From contig JAXBDG010000002.1 of assembly GCA_036320915.1 (NCBI GenBank), forward strand, positions 2,418,001 to 2,482,000: a stretch of DNA of 64,000 nt, written 5' to 3'. This document shows, one piece after another, positions 1 through 11,589 of the stretch. How positions within the stretch are numbered: position 1 is the stretch's first letter; each line of letters starts with the position of its first letter. Origin of the DNA: Linnemannia elongata (lineage: Eukaryota; Mortierellomycota; Mortierellomycetes; Mortierellales; Mortierellaceae). The notes below the pieces were generated by a model. It did no database searches and was not told the origin of the DNA. It was given only the letters and a program-made list of their open reading frames with translations. A program made the translations under genes and the position numbers.

Positions 1-2023
1 GCTTTTGGGTGATGGAGTTGGGTGTCCAGTTGAACACGATGTGTCGAAGAATCCTCTCCTTGAGCGTCTGTTTTACCATTTCGTGACGAAAAAAAGACAC
101 AGTTAGCAACCAGCAACAACACGCACGGTGACATCCTTGCTCCCAAAAAAGACAAGCTACTTGACATGAAAAAAAAAAATGATGAATTGAGGCTAAGCAT
201 AGCGTGGTACTTACATGACCGTACATCAACTTGGCGGCCATGTACGATTGGGGATACTGTTCCTTGACATCGTTGAATCGCTCGGCCTTGTACCCGTCCA
301 GAGCCGTCTTGATGTTCTTGAAACTGGTGGGCTTGATGTCGTAGATGTGGTTGGCGAGAATGACGGCATCTTGCATTGCGTTCACGGCACCAGAACCACT
401 ACTTGGAAGAAGCTTGTGGGCGGCTATAGTAAAGAATAAAAGAGTACAGGAACATGGGATAGAAGTGTGTTAGTCTTGAGATTACCACCAAAGCGAGAGC
501 CTATGCGTTTCTCCAATGCCGATAAAGAGCAGACATACCATCTCCAATCAAGACGGTACGGCCATGGTTCCATGTCTGAAACAGCTTGTCTTCGAAATAC
601 ACCTTGGAGACATTCTCAATAGGGGTAACATCAAAAAGATCGCCCATGGTGCCGTAAGGGGTCTTGAAATGGCGGATAGAATCCATCATGGCCTTGTTCT
701 GTTGAGGAACCCAATCCGAGCAATCGAACTGCTCATCAGCAACCGAGGTGACTCCCAGCTGAACAACAACGTTCCAGCAGATCTTGTTGCCAGGAATCGT
801 GAATGTCACCCACTAGGAATACAGACAAACAAAGAAAGTGTTGGCATTTTCTTCTAACATGACCAATTGAAAATGGGAATGAATGCATGCATGAACTTAC
901 TGTGTAGGGAGTCTTCTTGTCTCCAATGATTAGATTGCTCTCAGAATCCTCCTCCAGCATGCCAGGATATTGAGCAGGGTCTAAGGCAGTCGTGGTTCCG
1001 ACCAATGAAATATAACCCTTCCTCATCTCTTTCTTGTCGGCCTTGGGGAGGGTGCCTTGCTTTTCCAGGTTCTTGTACAAGTGCTGGCGGACTGCACTGT
1101 GGGTGCCATCGGCTCCAACGAGGATGTCACCTTGAGCAGAGGTGCCGTCTTCGAAGGTCACGGTGATTCCATCCTTGCTCTCTTCAAAGGAGGCGACCTT
1201 TTTGGACATGCGGATCTTGTCGGAAGGGATCTTGCTGAACAACAGGCTTGAGAGTTCGGGGCGGGCGAACAAGATGCGCTCGTATCCCATACTGAACGGA
1301 TGGAGAAAAAAAAAAGAAGGTTCGAACACAAACACAATTAAGCGTAAGTACAAACAAGAATAAGGTGTCACTGCTCGAAAAGGATTGCAAAAACGATAAA
1401 CAGAGACAATAGGCAACAAGCATCGACAAGGGCTAACATTTCAGGGGACGTGGGAACCATCTTGCCAATGAGCTTCAGTTTGTCCGTTAACATGATTCCA
1501 CTACGCGACGGCTTGGAGAAAGCCATGAGTTCCTCGTACAGGCCCAATTGCTCAAATGCAGGAAGGATATTAGGTGACTATTTTGGTCAAAGGCGCAAGA
1601 GACGGAGAGGGGCAATGTTAGCTTTGGCGGTCCAGGATACTTTTTCTAAGCCGATTGAAGCCGACACATGAGACTTGTGATTACCAGACTCATAATGGCG
1701 CCTACAAGCCATGGTGGTAAAAATGGAGAGCGAAGGTGAGGCATTAGTTTTGTGTGGTGTGCCTTCCCATGCATCATGTATTTGTCAAGTGGCCTAATTC
1801 GCTTGTCCTTACCAAGGGGTTTTAGCTCTGCGGAGCGCTCAAAGACCTCATAGGGGATTCCTGCTCTCTCGAGGAGGATACCAAGAAACAGACCTCCAAG
1901 ACCAGCACCAGCGATAAGTACACGGGGTGGTCTATCTGTCGCTAGAGGAGGAAGGTCGTTGCTCTTTGAGGCAATCGACGAGAGAGCGTTGTTGGTTGTT
2001 TCAGCTACTATCGAGTCACTCAT
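1..2023 (-). CDS. FAD-dependent monooxygenase, copy FMO-0 (3' end off the window)
   Basis: A class A flavoprotein monooxygenase, expected to use FAD and NAD(P)H to hydroxylate an unknown substrate. The ATG is at 2023. Exons on the minus strand are 2023-1813, 1701-1685 (17 nt), 1577-1438, 1291-901, 812-539, 423-215 and 67-1, with GT-AG introns and phases that agree throughout. The sequence shows the N-terminal Rossmann motif GAGLGGLFLG followed by the FAD-ribose acid in FERS, the mid-protein GADGTHSAVR motif, and the GD motif followed by AAHKLLPSSG. The last exon runs off the left edge after about 22 codons, so the C-terminus is not seen. It is the only family member on the minus strand, about 46 kb from the plus-strand array. 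Like FMO-A and FMO-B, it has no intron after the AAHK codons. No breaking mutation is visible. Confidence 0.9.
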
Positions 2024-5000
2024 TTGCGAAAGAGAATAGTAAACGGGGGTTCAGGAGTGGAAGTTGGGCAAAGAAAGGAAAGAGCGAGGAAGTAGGGTGA
2101 AGACAATGAAGGAATGAGGTGGACGGTGATGAAGTAAGATGATGAGAGTGTGAGATGAATCGAGGGGATGATGAAGATGGCGAGAGGGGTGGACTGAACT
2201 TCGCTCTCGTCCTTTTCTCTTCTTTTCTTTATTTTCTTTCCTCGTTTTCCCTCTCTGCACCATTCCTATCCCTCTCCGACTGTTACACAACATAGACCTG
2301 GTTCCTCTTTTTTCATGTTTTTTCCCTTCTGTTTTAATCAGCCATGGTATACATGCATGCGAAGTGAGGAGCAAGAGAGGAACAATTGAACCCAGTCGAT
2401 GTTCCTCCTCTTTCTTGCATGAGGATCGCTAGAAGGATCTAGCCCTATCTCGTCGCAGGTTGCTGCAGGATGCTTTCATATCCTTGGGGTACCCTAACCA
2501 ACATATTAGAAGATGTTGGATACATAAAACGCGTTTCTGTTCAATCCCCTCTTTTCTCATTTAATTTGCGATGGGGCGAAGTGGTAATCATATTGGCACT
2601 GTCGATGGAAAAAATACCTTTGCCACTTTTTGGCTCAGGTACACCCATTACCAACAGTCACCAGTAATCATCACACAGAGATAGCGACTGACAAAGTGCG
2701 ATGGAGAGTTGGACCCGTCTTCATCTGTTTCTTCTTTGTCTTTTGGGCAATCAACACTCGAAAGTATGATTGTTTTGATCTCTCGAACAGGAAACGCGTA
2801 AGTGCGTGGACTTTCCATCTCATTCAAAATACTTGCTGGATACGCTCCGAGGATCTTACTGTGCAAGTTGAATAAAGTTAACAACAACACTTGTAATGCT
2901 GTCTTCCTTAACTGGGATGTGCATGTGATTGTGTTGCTGTAGCAAAGAACGGAATGTACCGAAATACTATGCTAGAAGCTGTAAACCATTGCTCACAAGA
3001 CGAAAAAACAAATGCGATGTCCATGGTGCGCTCGACTTGGAACCATAGGCATTGATACTCCGAATCATCATATCTCCTAGCGTTTGTATCATCGATTTTG
3101 GCATGCCACCTCGAGTGTTTTAACGAGAAAGGCTTCATGATTATTGAGATCCCTTCAATATTGATTCGTTCAAGTTTCGACGCGTCCGAATAGCTCGAGC
3201 TCAAATTGGCGAAGGTACACGCGTCGAGGAATACGTCTCCGGACGATATACCTTTTGGAAATACCGAGTGAACTATCCAGAGGTGACGCGGCTAGCCCAA
3301 CGACATCCATACAGTTCAATTCTACTGGCACTGAATATAGATGTTGTTTAGTTGTTATTCTGATTATTCTGATGTTGTATCCTATGAACAGTGTGCTGTG
3401 AGGTTGAATCCCGCGCACCGGTACATGTATGTAAGTTAGCACGGAGTCCTCTGTCGAGCGGTCAATTATCTTTATTCAAGTCCAGCATCTGCAACGTCCC
3501 GTGTCTTCGCGTTCTTGTATTACCTCGATCCGGTCGTTCTTGCGCCTGTGGTGCTAACTGAACAAAAAAATGCGAGGCAACAACAGAAGCAAGCATATGG
3601 TTGCATTGTCCACTGTGCATGGGTCAAAGTTCAAGTTTACAGCTAGAGGTCCTTGTTGTAGCAATTGGGCTGGTGAACGAATGCCTCAAGAAGTACCAAG
3701 AACAAAAAGAGCTTTACTTGACGGTTGAACGCGCTGACAGCTTGTTGCTGCGACTCCGTGTTGGCGACTAGTACTGTTGGAGACGTCAGCAAACGAACTG
3801 GGGTGGAGCAGAGGGGTGACAGAGCGCACTTGCGCATTTTGAAAACCGGAAAGTCAATTTCTGCACAGAACGGAACGTGGGTTTTTGCACAAGGAAAATA
3901 GTGGGCAAGAAGCTCATGGGCCTAAGGGTGTACTTTGGCGCAATTTTTCACTCACGTGCTCACTTGTTGGGACACGTCGTTCGTGCGGAAACCGTGTATG
4001 AAGGCTTTCTGCTCACACCTTATCTCCTTTTTTTTTGCTTTCGACCATCAACCATTGCAGCCACGCTCTTTCACTCTTACCCTCCTTTCTTGCGAGCGTC
4101 CTTTGATTTTTGTCGACTCTCTCCTTGCATTCCTTCGTTTTCTTCTTGTTCATCCTCTCCTTTGTCATTCTCACTCTACGATTCAAATACATGACCAGCA
4201 ACTCCCAGATTAACAAACCCAATCAATTCTGCTATGTTTACACCTGCACCTTCAGCTCAATAAGACTCTATCGTGCACTTTCTACCACTTCACGTCCACC
4301 AACACGACTCCTTGGGGATATTCAAGGAATACGAGAAAACAATGGATTTCTTTTACTTAAGGACACTAGGAATCCGTCTACCTACACTACAGAAAGACCC
4401 AAGAACGACGTGGCGACTGTTAGAATAGGAAGAAGTGCTAGAAAAAATACATTCGTTTCACACGGCACACCGACATTCCTATCTGGATGCTTGCCTGTTG
4501 ACAGTTAAGACGCTTCAGGAGGCGGTCAATCAGTCTCACGCACATGTAATTATACAGGAGCCTGGTCAAGTCGACTCATAATGTCCTCTCAAAGACATGA
4601 TGGTGTTGAGCTCAAATTGGAAAGTGGGCCTCCTTGTCCTGAATATGATAACAGTGTTCACACAAAGGCGGAGAGGATGCTTGTTACAAGACCCTTGGAG
4701 TTTGTGTGAAGAAGAAATAGCCTACGGAAAAATGTGGAAGCTATAGAGCAGGAATTGACGCAGGAAAGCCAATGAAAGGCGGTCAGTGGTGATTCTTTTC
4801 TCGTTTCATACGGTGCCTGGTTCCACGCGAACGCGTTTGGTGCCTTGATCCATCTAAAAAGATATGGTGGAGGCTTAACAAATGTTTTGGGGGCGGTTTT
4901 TCAATACTGCGGATGATTCATTGGTTCAATGAGAGCGGAGGCTGGTAACTGCTATGGATCTTTTGGAGTTCCCCTAATGTAGCGCCCTCAGCCCATCTGA

Positions 5001-5259
5001 TTGTACATAAAAAAGTATCGGTGGCTGGCCTCGACTTTCTTTCTTTTCTTGTACTTGGCTGGCCCACTGTTATTCTTCTTACGTCTCTCCCTCCTTCGCT
5101 TCGTCACCAACTCATCCTCTCTGTAAGCTCCTAAAGTCGTCTCACCATCTCTTCAGTCACACTCATGACAGGTACGAAAACTCGTCTTTGTCGACACTCA
5201 TCTGCGCTCCATCATCAGAAAAACAAAAAAATTGCCATGACTCACCCACTTTTGTCACC
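2024..5259. other. Intergenic region
   Basis: About 3.2 kb without a supported gene. The left part (2024-2400) is the leader and promoter of FMO-0 and is purine-rich on the plus strand (pyrimidine-rich in the sense of FMO-0). The right end (about 5036-5115) is a CT-rich leader for the F-box gene. Open frames at 2908-3442 (minus) and 3877-4508 (plus) have no recognisable domain and no matching splice structure. Confidence 0.6.
2272..2292 (-). promoter_or_regulatory. Shared FMO upstream motif (copy 0)
   Basis: Read on the minus strand this is TTGTGTAAC, three bases, then TCGGAGAG, lying about 265 bp before the FMO-0 start codon. The same GTGTAAC core occurs at a similar distance before all six plus-strand paralogs. 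A transcription-factor site or core promoter element is inference. Confidence 0.55.
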
Positions 5260-8136
5260 ATGTCAAACACAGACAACGACAGCACTGGCAACAATGAGCA
5301 ACAGCCTCACCCGCCCCCAGTCCAGAGACTCCCCAACGAATGTCTCTATCTCATCGTGAGCCACCTCTGGAATGACCTTAGGACGCTTCACACCCTCCTC
5401 TTCGTCAACCGCTTTTTCTTCCACGCAGCCCTATCAAAAATCATGGACCATCCTTTAGAGACCTGGGATATGAACTATTGCGAGCCCAAGTTTGTCACCG
5501 ACTCGACGAAACTCTTTGTCCTCGTCATATCCTCTTTATTATATCACCAACAACGCCTGACAGGACGAGACGCTACTTCGATTCTGGAAGATTATGGTCT
5601 TCGATTAATATCCCCGGTCGAGTTCCCGTTACTCAAGCCCTTTATTCCGGTGATGCAGGATGGGTCAGCCCAGGAGCAAGAGGAGGAGATATCCCCCATG
5701 ACAGTCAATTACTCGAAATACTTGACGGTCCTTAACGACTATCGGTGGAAGTACGTCGAGTACCACCGTTTTATTCGCCTTATCAAGATGCCGGAGTCAC
5801 TGCAGGATACAATCCAGATCCAGCAAGGAACAGAGGAACATGCAGATCAAGAAGCAGCAGCAGCAGGCGATGACCAGGAGGGCGAGCATACAGAGGATCT
5901 ACAATATAGCCAAGACTACACGGATCTCATCCGCGAGGGCATCGCTCAGATGATGCTCCACTACAATGTCGAGTGTATAACCGAGTACTCGCTCCATGTC
6001 TCCGAGGCTCACAAGAACCTGCCAATTGCATCCAAACTCGCCAAACTACGACACCTCAATGTTTTACGGGATGACTCGTTACCCAGCCAGCACCTCCAGG
6101 ATACTATCGCTTTTCTTCACCTCAACAAAAAGTCCTTTCCTCGGAAACCATGTCTCCAGGTCGGATTCGACTATCGATGGCTGTATTACGACATCAGCGG
6201 GTTCACCTCTATCAGGGAGTCTCGGCACGACATGTTCCATGCCATGAAGTCCAAGTTACTGCTCTATGAGGCTGTTGGTGAACCGGAACGTTTGGACATT
6301 GGGTACATTCCGGGATTCTACGGTCTGGCGGAAAATATTAGCGCGGAGCGGCTATCGAATTTGAGCGATGAGGATGAGTTCAGGATCGACATGGGTGAAG
6401 GCGCGGACATGGAGGCATTCCTCAGGAAATGTCATCGTCTGGAATCGATCAGATTAGAAGTTGGTCATCCTTACCTCCTCTCTTGGGCAGCCCAACATGC
6501 GAGAGATCATCCTACATCAACTCTCCTGCCGGTGCTGAACGATCTGTGCCTTCGGTCGGAGCGCCCCTACCGCTTCACTATCCAAGCCCTCAACGACAGC
6601 ATGACGGCATTCGCAAAGTCACTCAGAGAAGTCAGCGTCTTCTGCCACGAGTACCCAAATCGTCCGGAACCCAATCCATGGGTGCTGCAGAAGGATATGG
6701 AAAAGTCGCGTCTAATTCGAACCGCCCCACTGGCCAACGGTATTGGAGATTGGCCGTTCCCTCTGCCTCAGCTACGGTCGTTGACGATTAATCTGGGATG
6801 CACTTCGACCATTCAAATCGGCTCGCTCGATCAATGTTTTAACCTGGAGGATCTGGAATTCAAATTCGGATATATTGGAGCAGGTCCTCAGCCGACTGCA
6901 CCCGATGACAACGACCCTGGCGCAGATCCTCGTCGCCAGGCACCACTGGACCCCAGCCTATTCCCCAAGTGGACGCTTCCGAAACTCAAGACTCTGCGCC
7001 TGGAAGGCACTCCTGCCTTGCGTTTCGAATACGATTCACTGGAAACGATGCCCAACCTAGAGACCTTAATTTTGAGCTGCAAGAGGAAGGTGGATCTCGA
7101 GAGCCGACTCCAGGACATCCCCCGCCTTTCTCTGCATACCAGCCGTTTCTACTCCGCTTCGATATCACAGGACCCAATAGCTGAGACTTCTTCTGCGGAA
7201 TCGACGCAGGATACATCTACAGCTTCCAAGAATGGGATCTGGACTAGAACATGGACACTGCCCAAACTGAAGACGCTGGAGATGAAGGGACCGCCCGCGG
7301 CAGTGTTCACCCTTGACTGGCTCAAGGGTTGCCCTAGTCTCACATCGGCTACACTGGACCTAGATCTCCGCGGATCACCTCAACGCCTGCCACGTATCGC
7401 CTACTCTCCCGCTACATATGCACTTTCGCCTGTGATCGAGAAATATAGCAGTTATCCTCCAGAGGCGACCACCACCGCCAATGTTGTCGATGTAGACGAT
7501 GAGAGTGGAGTGTTCATGGAGAGCAAGCTGGAAGAACTGCACCTCAAGGGACCCTGGGTCATTGCGACATCGGATCTCACGGCACTCATGACGGATTATG
7601 CACCCTACTTGCAGACGCTATCGCTCAGTAAGGTTCAGAAGCGGGAGGGGATGACTGTCGTCAGCTTCGTACAAGCATTCCGGGAAGCGGATGAAATTTG
7701 TAGAAAGCGGTATGGTGAGGATTGGGATGCGCGACCTGGAGATATTGCTGATTATGAGGACCAGTATGAAGATGCCGATGAGGGAGAAGGTGAGGGTGAG
7801 GGCGATGGAGACTCAGGATCGGGATCTGATGCGCCAGAGGACTGTCAAGGTGCGGCTGTTGAATTGACAGTCACTCCTGAAGCAGATCCTCTCCCTACCA
7901 AACCACTTCCAGGTCGATCGCTTCTAACTATCAAGACAGACTACACGATTGGCAAGCGACATAGAGCTGAGGTGGACCTGGAGATGATTAATATTAGTGA
8001 CGAGGCGGATGATTACCGCAGGTTGGGGCTTCGAGTGTACACCTTCGCGAATTCGTGTTTGGTCGACAAGTATGATAAGGCGTGGTTCTGTAGGAACAAA
8101 GGGACGGAGTGGTGGAACACCATGTTTTTGGAATGA
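5260..8136 (+). CDS. F-box protein with leucine-rich-repeat-like body
   Basis: A single-exon gene of 958 residues. The F-box lies near residues 25-75 (LPNECLYLIVSHLW, then LLFVNRFFFHAAL), so it probably acts as a substrate adaptor of an SCF ubiquitin ligase. The body contains degenerate leucine-rich segments, for example PKLKTLRLEG and PKLKTLEMKG, as in the large F-box/LRR families of Mucoromycota. Near the C-terminus is a strongly acidic, low-complexity stretch (residues about 835-865) of Glu, Asp, Gly and Ser. The frame is open from 5188, but the ATG at 5260 in the context GTCACCATGT is the better start because it directly precedes the polar N-terminus before the F-box. The gene converges on the lysoplasmalogenase-like gene, whose stop lies 166 bp away. 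The substrate is unknown. Confidence 0.85.
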   Translation: MSNTDNDSTGNNEQQPHPPPVQRLPNECLYLIVSHLWNDLRTLHTLLFVNRFFFHAALSKIMDHPLETWDMNYCEPKFVTDSTKLFVLVISSLLYHQQRLTGRDATSILEDYGLRLISPVEFPLLKPFIPVMQDGSAQEQEEEISPMTVNYSKYLTVLNDYRWKYVEYHRFIRLIKMPESLQDTIQIQQGTEEHADQEAAAAGDDQEGEHTEDLQYSQDYTDLIREGIAQMMLHYNVECITEYSLHVSEAHKNLPIASKLAKLRHLNVLRDDSLPSQHLQDTIAFLHLNKKSFPRKPCLQVGFDYRWLYYDISGFTSIRESRHDMFHAMKSKLLLYEAVGEPERLDIGYIPGFYGLAENISAERLSNLSDEDEFRIDMGEGADMEAFLRKCHRLESIRLEVGHPYLLSWAAQHARDHPTSTLLPVLNDLCLRSERPYRFTIQALNDSMTAFAKSLREVSVFCHEYPNRPEPNPWVLQKDMEKSRLIRTAPLANGIGDWPFPLPQLRSLTINLGCTSTIQIGSLDQCFNLEDLEFKFGYIGAGPQPTAPDDNDPGADPRRQAPLDPSLFPKWTLPKLKTLRLEGTPALRFEYDSLETMPNLETLILSCKRKVDLESRLQDIPRLSLHTSRFYSASISQDPIAETSSAESTQDTSTASKNGIWTRTWTLPKLKTLEMKGPPAAVFTLDWLKGCPSLTSATLDLDLRGSPQRLPRIAYSPATYALSPVIEKYSSYPPEATTTANVVDVDDESGVFMESKLEELHLKGPWVIATSDLTALMTDYAPYLQTLSLSKVQKREGMTVVSFVQAFREADEICRKRYGEDWDARPGDIADYEDQYEDADEGEGEGEGDGDSGSGSDAPEDCQGAAVELTVTPEADPLPTKPLPGRSLLTIKTDYTIGKRHRAEVDLEMINISDEADDYRRLGLRVYTFANSCLVDKYDKAWFCRNKGTEWWNTMFLE

Positions 8137-8302
8137 AAGATATAGAAACGGAGCGACAACATTGTTTTTACAACAACTCATAAATCAAGTTCTGCTTAGA
8201 CCAAGGAAAAAAAATGAAATCGTTGAACATATGTATGTATTTTTATTTTTTATTTTTATGCAACTGACGATAAATAGTAAACCGACTTCACATCGTTTCT
8301 GT

Positions 8303-9392
8303 TCACCGGACCAAGGGAGTCTCGCCACGAAGAGTGGAGGCCAACAGGAGCTGAGCAATATAGTAAAGAGGCAAACCGATCCATTTGTTGAGGACGGTCT
8401 TGTGAACAAAGTGTTGGCGAGCGACAAAGAGGTCAGAAAAGAAGAACATCAGGGCGCCGAGGATGCGTTCAGGGAGGTATTCGCGTCCCGAGTTGATGCT
8501 TCCGAACGCCGTCATCACCATCCCGCTGATCACCAACATGTATGCAATGACCTATTGCAGGAAGTGAAACGAGAAAAGAAAGGGGGGGGGGGGGGGGGGG
8601 AGGGTGGTTGTAAGTAGGTTGACCAATGGAAGGAGGGGACAAGGGATCTCCACTTCTCCACATGAAAAAAGGCAAGCAAAAATCGGCCCTCTTAATTTCT
8701 GTCACCCCCAAAGCCTGGAACAAACAAAAGCAAAAAAGACTTACAGCAACGCGCATGATCCTGTTCTTGATCTTGGGCAACAACCAAGGTCCTACAACCG
8801 CAGCCATGGCAACAATAAACCCAAGCCCCTTCTGACGAGCAGAAGCATCCTGCCCATGGAACGTAAAGGCAACCATGAACGCCGCATGGCCAGCCAAGAA
8901 ACTCGTCAAGCCTGGCAAGAATCCACTCTTGGGGATCAACAAGACATCTCCGATCGCTCCCAGGACAAAGGCCCCCATCATTGCCTTTGTGTAGGTCGTG
9001 TGAACGACAGCTCCGGCAACAGGGGTAGCGGCAGCGGTGATGGTGGGCGCGACGTTAAAGATGATATGCTTCAGCTCTGCGACATAGGTCGTAGCAAGTC
9101 CCAGAACTCCGCCAGATGCAGCAATGGCCTTTGGGATATCGGCAACTGCAGTGAGGTGCAGGATGGGTGCTGTGGAAGAAGGAACGTGGTTAGGGAGGTA
9201 GGCAAGGGCGGCGACCATGAATCCCAAAGAGGCGAGGGGTTTGAAGACCCAGCGGCCCAGGGAGGAGTGTGCGGTCTCGGAGAGGAGGAGGCATGGGAGG
9301 GCGACGGCTGTGATCTGGACACCGAGGTTTAGAGGTGAGAAGGAGATCGGGGATAGGAAGTCGAGGACTGGTTGTGCGAGTGATAATGCCAT
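8303..9392 (-). CDS. YhhN/TMEM86-family membrane protein (lysoplasmalogenase type)
   Basis: Two exons, 9392-8745 and 8551-8303, joined by a GT-AG intron in phase 0, encode 298 residues. The protein is very hydrophobic with about eight membrane segments. It has the family hallmarks GDVLLIP and FLAGHAAFMVAF in exon 1, and SDLFVARQHF and PLYYIAQLLLA in exon 2. YhhN/TMEM86 proteins include animal lysoplasmalogenases that cleave the vinyl-ether bond of lysoplasmalogens in the endoplasmic reticulum. Whether fungal members do this is uncertain, because plasmalogens are not typical fungal lipids; hydrolysis of another lysolipid is possible. The start at 9392 begins a good amphipathic N-terminus and no upstream ATG extends it. 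The intron contains a 19-G run on the plus strand at 8582-8600. Confidence 0.88.
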
Positions 9393-11589
9393 CTTTTAGG
9401 GATTGTTGTGTGACAAGGGTGGGAAGATAGAGGGAGGATGTTGAAGAAAGAAAAGGAATGAAAAGAAAGAAGGAATGGAATGAGAAAAAGAGAGATGGAG
9501 GTGATGGAAGTGGTGAAAGAGAAGGAAGTCTACCACCGAGAATGAAAGAAGGAAGGAAAAAAGACAGTCCGTCTCGACTTCAGAAGGACTGGGTACCGGG
9601 GCGATCATTGAGCAAGTGGGTCGGAGAACAAGCACTGTCCTTTTCACACGTGCAATAATGAGCGGTTCTCTCGTAGGAAAAAGGGGGGCAACTGGCCATT
9701 TATCTAATTTGTCTATATAGCTGAAGATATAGGTCATCATTCTCATTGCCAACGCGAGAATAACGCGTATCTTCTTATTCATCACCATGCCTTTTTTTGG
9801 TAGAGAAGCCCTCCATGCTCCTGTTCCACGAGCGAGAAGGTGTGGTTCATCCTAGACCATGTTAATTCGCCTCTGTAAGTATTTTCCCGCCTGTGAATGT
9901 CTGCAAAAGGAAATCTCGCCTGACTAATCATCCAAACAGACAAAATCAAACAGGTTCACTCCTTGGGACATGCTCGAAGAAAAAGGGGCTCACAATTAAA
10001 CAAGCAAAGGCAATTGACAGGCAACTGACGAGCCATCCTCTCCACTCTGCCACTCTGAGGGTATCTTTCCCTTCTCCACAATCCGGTCCTCCATTCGCTT
10101 TCTTTCTGCCTTCCATGAAAGAAAGGATACTTAGATTTTCGCCAGACCCTTTTTCTCTTGCATCAACACTCAATCGAATCACAGTCTAGCTGATCAAATC
10201 CTAGGCACCAAGTCTGGCACTCTTTGCCTTAATTTTGAGGATTGTTCAAAAGGTGCAGCAACTAAAAACTAAATGGTACTTGGGTTCGGAGGCCTTTTCC
10301 TTAATCGAGAGGCAACTCACCTCTTGACCGATAATAAATAAACAAACATATACTCTTTTCCACGATAACTCGCCGCATGCTCAACGAAAAACAATGTTCA
10401 CTCAACGAAAAAAAAAAAAATAACAACAAATGCGTTTCTTGTTCCTGAAGTGCCGAAGACCATGGAGGACCAAAAAAAGAGAAAGCAAGCGCGAGACCCC
10501 TCCGGCTGTTTTGTTCGTAACGAACAATCCCACAAAGCGCCATGTATCTCTGGAGATATACCCTTTGTCTTGTTTGTTTGCTCTCTAGTCACCTCCCTCT
10601 TGTCTCTTTGGTGGGCACAAGGGCGTCTGCTCTGTCTGGTTTGTCCTCCCTTCTTAGCTTGCATTGATTTTCGAATAGTGCACCCTCCAGGGTCCCGCTC
10701 TAGGCGTCATTTGTGCTCTCTAGCTTTGGAATGTTCACTTCAGCCAAAAGCAAAGATGACCTTAGAAAGCATGGACAGTCAAGATGCCCAAAGGGTGCAA
10801 CGAATGCGAAACGTGGTACCTCGTTCTCTATGGCTACAGGTCGTGATGTTCTTTCAGACCTCTGGCGATATTGTTAGTAAAAGGAAGCATGCACAACTAG
10901 ATAGATTGTACCGGAAGGAAGGCAACATGCGTTTATGCCCGGTGTCTGTCTGTCTGAACGATTGTGCAACGGATTTCAAGGGGTGACCCTCTCTTTTTTT
11001 TTTTTTTTTTTTTTTGTCTTTTCAGCTTGGACCTCTTACCGTCGAATGTCAGGCTGCAGATAGTCCGTTTCCCTTCTCACATCCATCCGTGCATATCCAG
11101 GCATTTAGCGTCTGCATTACCGCACCCCCATCTTCCGTCGCCCAATGGCGCATGTTATCCAGGAGAAAAGAAAAACAACCCTCAATGGTTGGTTGATAGA
11201 AAACACGAAAACGAAAACAAACAACAAACATTAACCTTCTTGTCTCTTCCGCATTGTTTACTCCTTTTCTTCACTCGTTGAATTGAGCCATGGAGCCAAA
11301 ACCGCCGCTTAGCCTTAATGTCCGTATCGTGCACATGGTGCACAAGTACCTCAGTGTGATTTCAGGGACTGATGCCCTTAGTCTCGCCTCGAAGAACTTG
11401 TTCTTGAGTCTCTTATAAAACTGGTCACCAGCCCCCTTTGTTATTTTTTCTTCAGACTTCTGTCCACCCACAACCCCAACTGTCACAGTCTCCCCCTTCA
11501 TTCTCCCCTCATCTCCTTCATACCTTCTCTTTTACGTCCCCTTACCTCATCACCCTCCCCTTTTCCCACCTTCAACAACACTCACAACA
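9393..11589. other. Intergenic region
   Basis: About 2.2 kb between divergent genes. The left 300 bp form a pyrimidine-rich leader (in the minus sense) of the YhhN-family gene, and the right 150 bp are a CT-rich leader for the glycosidase. Plus-strand frame 10450-10986 is open but has no domain, poor composition and no sign of coding. A T-run of about 21 lies near 10994-11014. Confidence 0.6.
11414..11420 (+). promoter_or_regulatory. TATA box of the endoglycoceramidase-like gene
   Basis: TATAAAA lies 170 bp before the ATG at 11590 and is followed by a long CT-rich leader. The position is plausible for a core promoter. Confidence 0.55.

Noticed and set aside
3390..3500. tRNA-like pieces (GGTTGAATCCC and GTCGAGCGGTC)
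   Set aside because: The pieces are in the wrong order and spacing, and no acceptor or anticodon stem can be formed.
8604..9332. 242-codon plus-strand open frame
   Set aside because: Antisense shadow of the YhhN/TMEM86 gene, which has clear family motifs and splice sites.
10450..10986. 178-codon plus-strand open frame
   Set aside because: No domain, mixed composition and no intron logic; it overlaps a promoter region.
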